Shown here piece after piece: positions 31,177 to 41,662 of a stretch of 64,000 nucleotides of DNA (position 1 is its first letter; every line of letters starts with the position of its first letter). Position numbers and translations under genes: made by a program. The stretch is from contig CAVPQU010000009.1 of the NCBI GenBank assembly GCA_963707665.1, forward strand, positions 1 through 64,000, read 5' to 3'. The notes under the pieces were generated by a model, which was not told the origin of the DNA, searched no databases, and saw only the letters and a list, made by a program, of their open reading frames with translations. The DNA comes from DATJCV01 sp963707665 (GTDB lineage Bacteria; Pseudomonadota; Gammaproteobacteria; Burkholderiales; Burkholderiaceae_D).

Positions 31177-31252
31177 TCTGTCGTCCGGAAAACGCAGCGA
31201 CCCATGCAGAGCGCGGATCCCGGATCGCAGCTTCGCTCGCGGGACGACAGGA
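31177..31252. repeat. Palindromic intergenic repeat (family 2)
   Basis: ctgtcgtccgg at the left and ccgcgggacgacag-type sequence at the right form an imperfect stem enclosing acccatg...ggatcccgg. It lies between the converging hemW and LpoA-like genes. A longer relative occurs at 53067-53206. Confidence 0.6.
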
Positions 31253-32474
31253 CTACGCCCCAAAACTCTTCGGCGAGCCCGCGACCGGCGACGCCGCCGC
31301 CGGTCGCGACCTTCATCACCGCCAGGCCGCGCTCATTGGTGCCGTCGGAGCGGAAGCGAAACAGGCCGTCGATGCCGGCAAAGCCCGACGGGTTGGTCAG
31401 CGTCTCCGGCGCAAAGCGTTGCGCGCCCTGGGTGCGCGACAACGCCGCGACCAGCGCGACCGCGTCATAGGCCAGCGTTGCGGTGCGCACCGGCTCGCCG
31501 CCGTATTTGGTGCGGTAGCGGCCGGCGAAACTGCGAAAGCCGGACGGATCCGGCGCGGCATAGAGCCCGCCCTGCAGCGCCGGGCTCGCGAACACCCGCG
31601 GATTGTCCCACAGCCCGGTGCCGAGCAACTGGATGTTGCGCAGGTTGGCGCCCGCCGCGGTCAGCGCATCCGCCGTCGCCACGACGGATTCGCCGTCGTC
31701 GGCGATCATCAGCGCATCGGCCGAGCCGAGCGCTGCGCCACCGTCCGCGCCGCGGCCGAACGATCGGCGGCGTATTTCTCGAACGCGACGACGCGGCCGC
31801 CCTTGCGGCCGACCGCCTGCTTGAACGCGGCTTCCACCACATTGCCATAGGCATTGTCGGGCACCAGCGCCGCGAACGATCGCTTTCCGATGCCGGCGGC
31901 GTAATCGACGATCCGGTTGACGTCGGATTCGGGCAGGAAGCTCAGCAGATAGACGCCGCGCCCGGCGACGCTGGAATCGGTCGAGAACGCGATCACGAGA
32001 TGCCGCGCGCGCGCGTCAGTTGCGCGGTCGCCGGCACCGACGCCGCGAACAGCGGACCCAGAATGATTTCCGCGCCCTCGCCGAGCGCCTGCTGGGTGCC
32101 TTGCTGCGCGCCCTGCGGGCTGCCGCCGTCGTCCTTGATCAGGAGCTGGACGTTCGGATTCTGGAATTCGGCCAGCGCCATCTCGGCGGCGTTCTTCATC
32201 GACTGCGCGGCGACGCCGGCATTGCCGGCGGCCGACAGCGGCAGGATCAGGCCGACCTTGACCTGGCCGGTGCCGACCGCAAGCGGCTGCTGCTGCGGTC
32301 CGGCGGGGCCGGCATCCGGCTGCGACGAGGCCGAACGGGTTGGAAAACTGGCCGAGCGATTGCTGCACGCCGGAGCAGGCGCCGAGCAGCGGCGCGCCGA
32401 GAATAAGGCCGACCGCCGTCCGCCGGGTCGCGCCCGGACGGAGATACAGGCTTGCGATTGAGCGGCCCTACCAT
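31253..32474 (-). CDS. Penicillin-binding-protein activator LpoA-like lipoprotein, several frameshifts
   Basis: About 405 residues. After correction near 32395 the N-terminus has a lipobox (LILGAPLLGACSG), so it is a probable outer-membrane lipoprotein. The rest is a periplasmic-binding-protein fold (VKVGLILPLSAAGNAG, LIKDDGGSPQGAQQGTQQAL, GAEIILGPLFAASV, GIGKRSFAALVPDNAYG) matching the LppC/LpoA family that stimulates PBP1A. Neighbouring rsmI and yraN are the usual partners of lpoA. Frame changes also near 31995, 31745 and 31290. Stop taken as TAG 31253-31255 after SPKSFGA. Confidence 0.83.
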
Positions 32475-32709
32475 CGTGTCTCTTCTCTTGACCGACCGCG
32501 ATCGGCCAGGACTCCATCCCCCTGAAGTCAGGGGCTGGATTCAGCCATATTGTCGGCGAATAGTTAACCAAAACAAAAGGATTATGGTCCCACCGGCGCG
32601 CGCCTGCCGGTTGCAGGAACCTGCCTCCTCCCTCTTCCGCCGCCCCGACATTGCCCTTCCGGCCCACCGCGCTGTGGCGCCGGCGCCACGTCCCCTCTAG
32701 ATTGGTATT

Positions 32710-33654
32710 ATGCGCGCAAAAACCAGTTCCAACTACGGGACTGAAGGCGAACCGGGTTCGGCCGACCGGACATTTTCGGTCAGCGGCCACGTCCTGACCG
32801 CGCCAAAGCCGGTTCCCGGCCTCTATCTGGTGGCGACCCCGATCGGCCATCTCGGCGACATCACCTTGCGCGCGCTGGAGACGCTGGCCGGCGTCGACAT
32901 CATCGCCTGCGAGGACACCCGCATCACCCGCCGCCTGACCGAGCGCTACGCGATCTCGGCGCAGCTCAAGCCCTATCACGAGCACAACGCCGCACTGGCG
33001 CGGCCAAAGATCCTGGAAAAGCTGGCGCAGGGCGCCTCGATCGCGCTGGTCTCGGACGCCGGCACGCCGCTGATTTCCGATCCCGGCTTCAAGCTGGTGC
33101 GCGAGGTCTGCGCCGCCGGCCATGCCGTGATCGCGGTGCCCGGCGCGTCCTCGGTGCTGACGGCGCTCTCGGTCGCGGCACTGCCGACCGACCGGTTCTT
33201 CTTCGAGGGATTTTTGCCGCCCAAGCAGGGCGCGCGGCGCACGCGGCTCGCCGAACTCGCCAGGATCGACGCCACGCTGGTGATGTTCGAATCCGGCAAC
33301 CGCGTGCAGGACACGCTGGCCGATCTCGCCGCCATCATGGGCGACCGCGACGCCGCGATCTGCCGCGAGCTGACAAAGCTGCACGAGGAGATCACGCGCG
33401 CGCCGATCGCGGAACTGGCGAAGGCCGCCGATACGCTGGAGACGCGCGGCGAATTCGTGCTGGTGATCGGCCCGCCGCGGCCGGATGCGCTAGATCATGA
33501 CGCAGGACGACCTCGACGACCTGCTGCGATCGTCGCTGGCGCGCGACAGCGTCAAGGACAGCGTCGCGCATGCGGTCGAACTGTCCGGCCGGCCGCGCCG
33601 CGAGGTCTATGCCCGCGCGCTGGAGCTCGCCAAAGAGGTCCGAGGCGAGCGATG
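32710..33654 (+). CDS. rsmI: 16S rRNA (cytidine-1402 2'-O) methyltransferase
   Basis: SAM-dependent tetrapyrrole-methylase-fold enzyme modifying C1402 in the ribosomal P site. After a 35-residue leader the core reads LYLVATPIGHLGDITLRALETL, ACEDTRITRRL, LVSDAGTPLISDPGFKLV and VPGASSVLTALSVAALP. One extra t near 33493 hides the C-terminal domain (DLDDLLRSSLARDSVKDSVAHAV). The stop is not clean in any raw frame. It is assumed to lie at the yraN start, so the end is approximate. It diverges from the LpoA-like gene across 235 bases and overlaps or touches yraN. Confidence 0.93.
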
Positions 33655-34065
33655 GCGAAGACTGACGGCGCCACGCCTTCCGAAGCGCCCGCCAAACCCG
33701 CCTCGCCCGCGCGGGTCGCGGCCTTCCGCACCGGACTGTCCGCCGAAAGCCGCGCCGCCGCCTGTCTGATGGCCAAGGGCTATCGCATCCTCGCCAAGCG
33801 CTTCAGGACGCCCCATGGCGAGATCGACCTGGTGGCGAAGAAGCGCAATCTGCTTGCCTTCGTCGAGGTCAAGGCCCGCGCCAGCCTCGATGACGCCGCC
33901 TATGCGGTGACGCCGCGCCAGCAGGCGCGCATCATCGACGCCGCGCAGGGCTGGCTGATGGCGCATCCCGAGCATGCGGAATTTGACCTGCGATTCGACG
34001 CCATCCTGATTGCGCCGCGGCGTTTGCCGCGCCATCTGTTAGCGGCATTCGACGCCAGCACCTAG
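33652..34065 (+). CDS. yraN: YraN-family (UPF0102) endonuclease-like protein, intact
   Basis: 137 residues in one frame. The restriction-endonuclease-like core is visible as GYRILAKRFRTPHGEIDLVAKK and LAFVEVKARASLDDAAYAV, giving the E...D...ExK active-site pattern. The role of the family is still uncertain; nuclease activity is suggested by the fold only. Follows rsmI directly and precedes gshB by 30 bases, the standard alphaproteobacterial order. Confidence 0.93.
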   Translation: MAKTDGATPSEAPAKPASPARVAAFRTGLSAESRAAACLMAKGYRILAKRFRTPHGEIDLVAKKRNLLAFVEVKARASLDDAAYAVTPRQQARIIDAAQGWLMAHPEHAEFDLRFDAILIAPRRLPRHLLAAFDAST

Positions 34066-34095
34066 AATATCCCCTCCAGAGACCCGGACCCCCCA

Positions 34096-35047
34096 ATGAA
34101 ACTGAATGTCGCCGTCCAGATGGACCCCATCGCGCGTATCAACATCCGCGGCGATTCGACCTTTGCGCTGTTGCTGGAAGCGCAGAAGCGCGGCCACGGC
34201 CTTTCCTATTACACGCCCGGACAAGCTCTCGCTGCGCGGCGAGGAGCTGGTGGCGCCGGTGCAGGTGCTGACCGTGCGCGACGAGGTCGGCAATCATTTC
34301 ACGCTCGGCGAGCCCAAGCGCGAGCCGCTGACCGCCTTCGACGTCATCCTGCTGCGGCAGGATCCGCCGTTCGACCTCGCCTACATCACCTCGACGCATT
34401 TCCTCGAGCGCATCCACCCCAAGACGCTGGTCGTGAACAACCCGGCCTCGGTGCGCAACGCGCCGGAAAAGACTGTTCGTGATGAACTTTCCGCAGCTGA
34501 TGCCGCCGACGCTGATCTCGCGCGACCTCGACGAAATCAATTCGTTCCGCGACGAGCACGGCGCCGTCGTCATGAAGCCGTTGCACGGCCATGGCGGCGC
34601 CGCGGTGTTTCGCGTGATGCCGCAGGACATGAATTTCGGCTCGCTGTTCGACATGTTCTCGGTCACCTTCCGCGAGCCCTGGGTGATCCAGCGCTTCCTC
34701 CCCGAGGTGAAGCACGGCGACAAGCGCATCATCCTGGTCGACGGCGAATTCGCCGGCGCCGTCAACCGCGTGCCGGCGCCCGACGATCTGCGCTCCAACA
34801 TGGTGCGCGGCGGCGCGGCGCAGGCCACCGACCTCTCCGACGCGCGAGCGCGAGATCTGCGCCACGCTCGGCCCCGACGCTGCGCGAGCGCGGACTGCTG
34901 TTCGTCGGCATCGACGTGATCGACGGCAACCTCACCGAGATCAACGTCACCTCGCCGACCGGCATCCGCGCGATCCAGCGGCTCAACGGCCCGGATGTCG
35001 CGGCAAAGATCTGGGATACCATCGAGGCGAAGCGCGCCGGGAAATAA
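34096..35047 (+). CDS. gshB: Glutathione synthetase, four frameshifts
   Basis: ATP-grasp ligase adding glycine to gamma-glutamylcysteine, about 315 residues. Recognisable blocks: VAVQMDPIARINIRGDSTFALLLEAQ, PEVKHGDKRIILVDGEFAGAVNRVP, and the metal and substrate loop FVGIDVIDGNLTEINVTSPTG. Extra bases near 34221, 34474, 34847 and 34873 break the frame; removing each restores the sequence. The last 22 codons (GPDVAAKIWDTIEAKRAGK) recur as an isolated, diverged copy at 36203-36268. Confidence 0.94.
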
Positions 35048-35231
35048 TTTCCGCTCGCAGCGCCTAGCCGGCACGCAGATGTGCCGCCGGATCCGGAGGC
35101 CGATCCGCCGGTATCGCGCATGCGCCAGTATTCCACCATCATACGGCCATTCTTTGGACAAGACTGGACGGAGCGCCGGCGGATGGTCGACCGCGGCCTT
35201 CGGATGACATTGGACGGAAAAGGAAACGCCA

Positions 35232-36115
35232 ATGAACTCCACGCCTGATGCCGAAAGAAACTGAACCCGTGACGCCCCAACCGGGCGCGCCGATGAACGG
35301 CTCGCGCACGCCCACGAACAGATCACGCGCGCGGACGAACAGCTCACGCGCCTGAGCGAACAGCTTGCAAAAATGGAGCGCGATGCCGCGCGCCCAGCCT
35401 CGGCCGGACCTGGCCCGCACATCCCGGCCACGCAATCGCCACCACGCAGCACCTGCGAATCCGTCACCGCTCGGAAGGCCGTCGGCTCCGGAGCCCTCGC
35501 GAGCCTTGCGCCTTGGCGGCGTGCATCGTTGTCGGCGCCCTGGTTTTGCAGTCGTCCTACGGCGACGGGGCCAGGCTGGTTGTCGCCCGTTGGGCGCCGC
35601 AGCTCGGTTCAACGCCATCATTGCCGCCGGAAGATCCGCCGCTTCCCGCGCAGCCCGCGCCATCTACCGTTCAAGTGGCCGCGGCGGAGCCGGCACCGCC
35701 ACAGGCAGCATCACCGCAGGCAACACCACCGCAGGCAACATCCCTGGCTCAGGCCGCAGCCGCAGAGGACACCGCGCCGACAGCACGCCGCAGCGCCGTC
35801 CCCGGATCAAGCACAATTGCTGCAAACGATCGCGCGCGATCTCGCGACGCTGGAGCGGAACATCGAACAGCTCAAGGCGAACCAGCAGCAAATGGCCAGC
35901 GACAATTCAAAAGCCATTGGCGGAGCTCAAGGCGAGCCAGGAAGAAATGAAGCGCGCGCTCGCGAAGGTTTCGGAGCAGACCCCGCCCAAGGCGTCAGCC
36001 GCCTCCGGCGCAGCCGGCTCCGGCCTTGCGCAGGCCCGAGCGGACGTATCAGCCGCCGCACGCGAGGGCGCGGCCTCGATATTACCCGAGGGAGTGGATC
36101 TACGACGATTGGTAG
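35232..36115 (+). CDS. Pro/Ala-rich coiled-coil membrane-anchored protein of unknown function
   Basis: Reconstructed protein of about 290 residues spread over three frames. N-terminal heptad region (DERLAHAHEQITRADEQLTRL, LSEQLAKMERDAA), one likely membrane segment (LAACIVVGALVLQS), a long Pro/Ala/Gln linker, a second coiled coil (QTIARDLATLERNIEQLKANQQQ, AELKASQEEMKRALAKV) and a basic aromatic tail ending YYPREWIYDDW. The stop is TAG 36113-36115 in the tail frame. No catalytic domain is seen. Proteins with this design and tail appear in Bradyrhizobium relatives without known function. The whole gene lies between gshB and a second copy of the gshB 3' end. Confidence 0.65.
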
Positions 36116-36202
36116 CCGCCGACGGCGATCATCGACATCTTGTCCTGCAACAACGCTTCGACGCGACGCCATGGGGCTGTGCGATGTCGTCGTTTGTAGC
36201 CA

Positions 36203-36268
36203 CTCGGCGGTCCGGATGTGGCTGCAAAGATTTGGGACACCATTGAGGCGAAGCGGGCCGCGAAATAA
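36203..36268 (+). pseudogene. Isolated second copy of the gshB 3' end
   Basis: 22 codons reading LGGPDVAAKIWDTIEAKRAAK followed by taa, against GPDVAAKIWDTIEAKRAGK at the end of gshB (35047). Protein identity is almost complete while about ten bases differ, mostly at third codon positions, and the following bases (ataattt) also match. No start or upstream gshB sequence is present. It therefore marks an old duplication or an exchange with DNA from a related strain, with 35048-36202 lying between the two copies. Confidence 0.75.
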
Positions 36269-36421
36269 TTTTCTCGCCCGGTTGCGTCGTCAGCACATTT
36301 CTACTGCCTCGCTCTCATCCCACTTGCCAATTTCGGGAAGCGGGAGCAGCCTGTAGCTGCGGATGAATCTGTCCGGGCGACAACGCTGACAAATCACATC
36401 AAAAACAGTGGAGGAAGACGC

Positions 36422-37397
36422 ATGACGACGAATGTTTCGCGACGGTCCCTGCTTGCGCTCGGCGCCGGTGCTTGGGCGCCTCGACCATGCTCGGCGGCAG
36501 CGCGCTGGCGCGCGCGCCGAAACTCGGCACCCAGACGCCCTACTGGCACCGCTTCGTTCTCGGCGACGCCGAAGTGACGGTCGTTTCCGACGGCCCGCTG
36601 CCGCTCGGCGATCCCTCCGGGCACCTTCATCGGCGTGCCGAAGGAAGAAGTGAAGAAGATGCTGTCCGACAACTTCCTCAATCCCGACAATGTCGTGCTC
36701 GAGCAGAACTCGCCGATCGTGAACACCGGCGACAAGCTGATCCTGTTCGACACCGGCATGGGCACCTCGAAGGCGTTCGGCCCGACCACCGGCCGCCAGC
36801 AGAAGAGCATGGCGGAAGCCGGCATCAAGCCCGGCGATATCGACGCGGTGGTGCTGTCGCACGCCCATATCGACCATATCGGCGGCATCGTCGGCGCCGA
36901 CGACAAGCCGCTATTCCCGAACGCGCAATACTACATCACCCAGAGCGATTTCGATTTCTGGACCGATGAAGGCAAGCTCGGCAGTCCGCTTGAAGGATTT
37001 CGTGGTTCACGCCCGCAAGAACCTGCTGCCGGTGCGCGACCGCCTCGTGTTCATCAAGGACGGCCAGGAATTCCTGCCCGGCGTGCAGGCGATCGCGGCG
37101 CCCGGCCACACCGTGGGCCACACCATCTTCATGGTGACGTCGGCCGGCAAATCCTTCGCCTTCCTCGGCGACCTCACGCACCACGCGGTGCTGTTGCTGG
37201 AAAAGCCGCGGATGGAATTCTCCTACGACACCGATCCGAAGCAGGCGGCGCAGTCGCGGGTGAAGATGCTCGACATGCTGGCGGCCAACAAGACCCCGGT
37301 GATGTCCTATCACTTCGCCTGGCCGGGCTACGGCCACGTCGCCAAGACCGGCGATGGCTTCCATTACTATCCGGAGCCGATGAAGATGCAGCTCTGA
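36422..37397 (+). CDS. Tat-exported metallo-beta-lactamase-fold hydrolase
   Basis: About 322 residues. A twin-arginine signal (NVSRRSLLALGAGALGAS) precedes an MBL-fold domain with the dinuclear metal motif VVLSHAHIDHIGGIVG, a second histidine in AAPGHTVGHTIF, an aspartate in FAFLGDLTHH and a late histidine in MSYHFAWPGYGH. Frame changes near 36473, 36617 and 37003. Substrates of such exported MBL proteins vary (lactones, sulfatase- or phosphonate-like esters), so none is assigned. Confidence 0.87.
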
Positions 37398-37535
37398 GCG
37401 GATGACGGTATCCCGGGGTCGGCCGACTGGCCGGCCCCGGGTCATCGCAATCTGACCACGCTATGGCCGGGACCCCGATTAGCGTAAGCCGTGATCAGCA
37501 GATCACGACCTGCAACGCGATCCGGGAGAGTCCCA

Positions 37536-37855
37536 TTGACCGACCAACCGACCACCAAGCCGCCGCCCGCGCGCCTCTGATCTACGAGGACACCGGCGCT
37601 GCGGCCCCGCTGGTCTATTTCGACATCGTCGGCGCCTACGGCACCATGAACGGCTCGATCGAGCTGGAGCTGGCGACCCGCATTCTCGTGCCCAAGCCGG
37701 ACGGCTCCACCGAGGTGAAATTCATCTCGTCCGGCCGCCTGCGCTGCACCGCGAACGCCGCCACCAATCTGCGCAACGGCCTCGATGCGGCGCTGAAGAT
37801 GCTGGAGCAGCCGGAGGCCAAGACGTCGGCGATCGCGGCGAGCAAGCTGAATTGA
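37536..37855 (+). CDS. Small conserved protein of unknown function
   Basis: About 105 residues: a short Thr/Pro-rich start, then APLVYFDIVGAYGTMNGSIELELATRILVP, VKFISSGRLRC and a C-terminal helix LRNGLDAALKMLEQ. I recognise no named domain, though the arrangement is reminiscent of DUF3467-type proteins. The start is uncertain: TTG 37536 followed by TDQPTTKPPPA requires one base change near 37577. The following 115 bases are non-coding. Confidence 0.6.
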
Positions 37856-38017
37856 GCGCGCGCTGTCCGACCGGCGCCGGATTTCCGCGCGCCGGAACTG
37901 GCAATTGCCATAGAAGCTAAATATTTACGCTTTCGGGAACTTTGGAACCGGCGCGTTTAAGCGGCTTTCAATGCCTGGCGGCGAGACTGCGGCCATGACA
38001 GCCGCCAGTCCCGCCGA

Positions 38018-39290
38018 TTGCATCCATCTATTCCACTTCCGACCGCACGCACCGCAGCGCGCCGAGTCACGCGTGCGCGTGCGTCATCGACTGGCTGCTC
38101 GCCGGCACGGCATCCGGAGCCCGAAGACATCCGCAACGAATTGCTGCATCAGCGCGCGAGCAAGACCAAGACGCTGGCGGTCGCGATCTTTGCGTCGCTG
38201 CATGACGGCGACGATCGCCGCCGCCTTGACCGGCGCGGCCTGGGCCTATGCCTGGATGGCGGCGGAGACCGTGCTCGGCAGCATCCGCGTCTATCTGATG
38301 ATGAAGGACGTCGCCAAAGCCAAGGCCGCGCAACGGCGGGTCACGACGATCGCGCCGATCTGGGCCGGACTCGACCTCGGTCAATTCTGATTTCCGCCGG
38401 CTGCTTTCAATGCGTCGGATCGGGCGTGCTGCCGCTGATCCTGATGGCCGGCATCGGCATCGCCAATCTGGTCGGCGGCATTTCCTCGCGCAACGCCGGC
38501 ACGCCGCGCTACGGCGATTCTGCTGATCTGCATCCTGACGCTGCCGTTCGCGGCTGGCGACGATCCTGTCGCCGATCCCGTATCTGTTTCTGGTCGGCCT
38601 GCAGACGCCGCTCTACACCGTCGGGATGAGTTTTCCTGCTGCTGGAGAACCACAAGATCCTGCTCAACCTGCATCAGTCGGAGCGCCGCAACCGCCAGAT
38701 GGCGCATCACGACCTGCTCACCGGCCTGCCCAACCGCGCGCTGAATCAAAAGCTGTTCGCCGAGCTGCTCGCCGACCCGGACCCGAAGCCGGCGTCTCTC
38801 ACCTCGAAGCTCACCGTGTTCTGTCTCGACCTCGACGGCTTCAAGGCCGTCAATGACGGTTTCGGCCATGCGACCGGCGACGCCGTGTCTGGTCGCCGTG
38901 GCGAAACGTCTGCGCGCCAGCGTGCGCGAGATCGACGTCGTCTGCCGCCTCGGCGGCGACGAATTCGTCATCCTGCTGCCTGATATCACCGACGACGAAG
39001 CCGCCTCGATCGCCCGGCGCATCATCGCCGCGGTCTCGCAGCCGTTCGAATTCGCCCCCGAGGCACGGATCGGCGTCAGCATCGGCATCGCCGCCGCCCC
39101 GCGCGACGGCAACACCGCCGACGAACTGCTCAGCGCCGCCGACCGCGCCATGTACGAAGCCAAACGCCGCGGCAAGGGCGGGTTTGTGATGCATGCGCCT
39201 GAGGTGGAGGGGGCGAGCCTAGTGCCGGCGGCGGATGCGCATCATGCCGGATTTGCCGAGACTTCCGCGCTGGCGAATTCGGCTGCCTAG
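38018..39290 (+). CDS. Membrane-anchored GGDEF diguanylate cyclase, several frameshifts
   Basis: About 420 residues. An N-terminal region with four to six membrane segments (ALTGAAWAYAWMAAETVLGSIRVYLMM, LPLILMAGIGIANLVGG, PYLFLVGLQTPLYTVGMSFLLL) precedes a complete GGDEF domain: HHDLLTGLPNRAL, FCLDLDGFKAVNDGFGHATGD and CRLGGDEFVILL. The product-inhibition site RxxD (REID) lies just before the active loop, so feedback inhibition by cyclic di-GMP is expected. Frame changes near 38100, 38200, 38385, 38520, 38555, 38630 and 38890. The start is uncertain because of changes near 38100. Confidence 0.87.
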
Positions 39291-39376
39291 CGATCTCTTC
39301 CGACAGTTCTATGTTCCCGTAATGTTCTTGACTTGCCGCCAGGTTCCGCTACCTTCGATTGCGGCAAGAGGGCGGC

Positions 39377-40916
39377 ATGGTTCAGCGGGTTTCTACCGTA
39401 GCCTTTGAGGGGATCGAGGCCCGCGCGGTCGACGTGCAGGTGCAGGTCGCGCCGGGTTTGCCGGCGTTCGCGATCGTCGGCCTGCCGGACAAGGCGGTGT
39501 CCGAGGCCCGCGAGCGGGTGCGCTCGGCGCTGATCGCCTCGGGGCTGGCGCTGCCGGCGCGCCGGATCACCGTCAATCTCGCGCCGGCCGACCTGCCGAA
39601 GGAAGGCAGCCATTACGATCTGCCGATCGCGCTCGGCCTGATGGCCGCGATCGGCGCGATCCCGCCGGATGCGCTGACCGGCTTCACCGTGCTCGGCGAA
39701 CTCGGGCTCGACGGCTCGATCGCGCCGGTCGCGGGCGTGCTGCCGGCGGCGATCGGCGCCAATTCGCGCGACGAGGGGCTGATCTGCCCGGCGGCCTGCG
39801 GCTCGGAGGCGGCCTGGGCGAGCCCGGACATCCAGATCATCGCGGCAAATTCGCTGATCCAGATCGCCAACCATTTCAAGGGCACGCAGGTGCTGTCGCG
39901 CCCGCAGCCGAAGGTGCACGAGCGCGGAAGCCACGCTGCTCGATCTGCGCGACATCAAGGGCCAGGAAAGCGCCAAGCGCGCGCTCGAGATCGCGGCGGC
40001 CGGCGGGCATCATCTGCTGATGATCGGCTCGCCCGGCGCGGGCAAGTCGATGCTGGCGGCGCGGCTGCCCTCGATCCTGCCGCCGCTGTCGCCGTCGGAA
40101 CTGCTGGAAGTCTCGATGATCGCTTCCGTCGCCGGCGAAATCCGCGACGGCGCGCTGACCGCGCGGCGGCCGTTCCGCAGCCCGCATCATTCCGCCAGCA
40201 TGGCGGCGCTGACCGGCGGCGGCATGCGCGCCAAGCCCGGCGAGATTTCGCTGGCGCATCAGGGCGTGCTGTTCCTCGACGAACTGCCGGAGTTCGATCC
40301 GCGCGTGCTGGATTCGCTGCGCCAGCCGCTGGAGAACGGCGAGGTCGCGGTGTCGCCGCGCCAATCACCGCGTCACCTATCCGGCGCGCTTCATGCTGGT
40401 CGCGGCGATGAATCCGTGCCGCTGCGGCCATGCCTATGAGCCCGGCTATTCCTGCAAGCGCGGCCGGATCGACCGCTGCACCGCGGATTATCAGATGCGC
40501 ATCTCCGGCCCGCTGATGGACCGCATCGATCTGCGCATCGAGGTGCCGGCGGTGACCGCCGCCGACCTGATCCTGCCGCCGCCGTCCGAAGGCTCGGCGG
40601 AAGTCGCCGCCCGCGTCGCCGCCGCGCGCGACATCCAGCTCGCGCGTTATGCCGCGGCCGGCATGCCGCAGTCCGCACCAATGCCGAAGCGCCGGCCTCG
40701 CTGCTGGAGACGATCGCGCAGCCGGATGCGCAGGGCCAGAAACTGCTGCGCGACGCCGCCGAGACCATGCAGCTGACCGCGCGCGGCTATCACCGCGTGC
40801 TGCGGGTCGCGCGCACGCTGGCCGATCTCGACGGCGCCGAGAAAATCGGCCGGCTGCATCTGGCCGAAGCGCTGTCGTATCGCGCGCTGGCGGAGGATCT
40901 GCGCCGCGCGGCGTGA
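39377..40916 (+). CDS. comM: ComM/YifB-family Mg-chelatase-like AAA+ ATPase
   Basis: About 510 residues. The N-terminal fold has FAIVGLPDKAVSEARERVRSAL and PARRITVNLAPADLPKEGSHYDL. The AAA+ core shows Walker A MIGSPGAGKSMLAARL, Walker B GVLFLDELPEF, and MNPCRCGHAYEPGYSC with its cysteines. The Mg-chelatase C-terminal domain ends LHLAEALSYRALAEDLRRAA. ComM proteins are hexameric branch-migration helicases that aid recombination during natural transformation. Frame changes near 39930, 40367 and 40683. Confidence 0.93.
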
Positions 40917-41022
40917 CGCAGCGGCATTGCCGATCCGTCAACCCGGCGGTAACGAGTTTTGTTTACACTCCGCCAACCATAAGCCCGCGTGTCGCGGGCC
41001 TGTGTCTGGCGAGTATCGTGTC

Positions 41023-41493
41023 ATGTTGCGTTTCAATATTCTGGCCTCGGTCGTTCCGTTGGCGGTTGCCGCCGTGTTCGCGCGCGGCGAGTTCTCGCCG
41101 GGCCCCGGCCCTGCATCGCGGTGGCGGGCACGTCGGTCCAGATCGCCACGCTCTCCTGGCAGGCCCAGCTCCATGTCAGCTTCACCAACGATCCCGCCCG
41201 CGCCACCGTGCGGGTCCAGATCTCCGACAGCGCCGAGGCCGCCGACTTCACCGTGATCGACGACATCGACAATGCCGAGGCCGGCGCCTGCGCGGCCGGC
41301 GCGGCGCCGGAACTGGTCGCGATCTCGACCGCGGCCGTCAGGCGTCGGAGCCGGTGATCTATCTTTCGCGCCGACGGCCCGGCCGATTACCGGATCTTCG
41401 TGCAGTCGAAGAGCTTCTCGGCGCGCGATGCCGCCGCCCTGATCGTCGGCGCCCAGCGGCGGCCACCATCGGCTCGCGGCCGCCTCGCTCTGA
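41023..41493 (+). CDS. Conserved exported protein of unknown function
   Basis: About 155 residues with a signal peptide (FNILASVVPLAVAAVFA). The mature part reads CIAVAGTSVQIATLSWQAQLHVSF, ATVRVQISDSAEAADFTVIDDI, VIYLSRDGPADYRIFVQSKSF and DAAALIVGA. I know of no characterised homologue; the two cysteines (CIAV, GACAAG) could form a disulfide. Frame changes near 41110, 41340, 41370 and 41458. It is followed by about 170 non-coding bases. Confidence 0.7.
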
Positions 41494-41662
41494 ACGCAGT
41501 CGCGGCGCGGTTAACCTTTCATCAACCATGTTCTCATCGCGGCCTGCAACCGCGCGCGGCCTCAAGCACTTTGCAAGTGTCGGCGCCGCATCGTCTCGGT
41601 CAAGCGCGGCGCGCAGTCGAATCGTCCGCAGTTCGGGCACAGCAATCTCGGGGTCATTGACG

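Noticed and set aside
31993..33384. A 463-codon minus-strand frame running from the LpoA-like gene across the rsmI region
   Set aside because: Only its C-terminal third is the LpoA-like protein; the rest is antisense to rsmI, which has strong family motifs.
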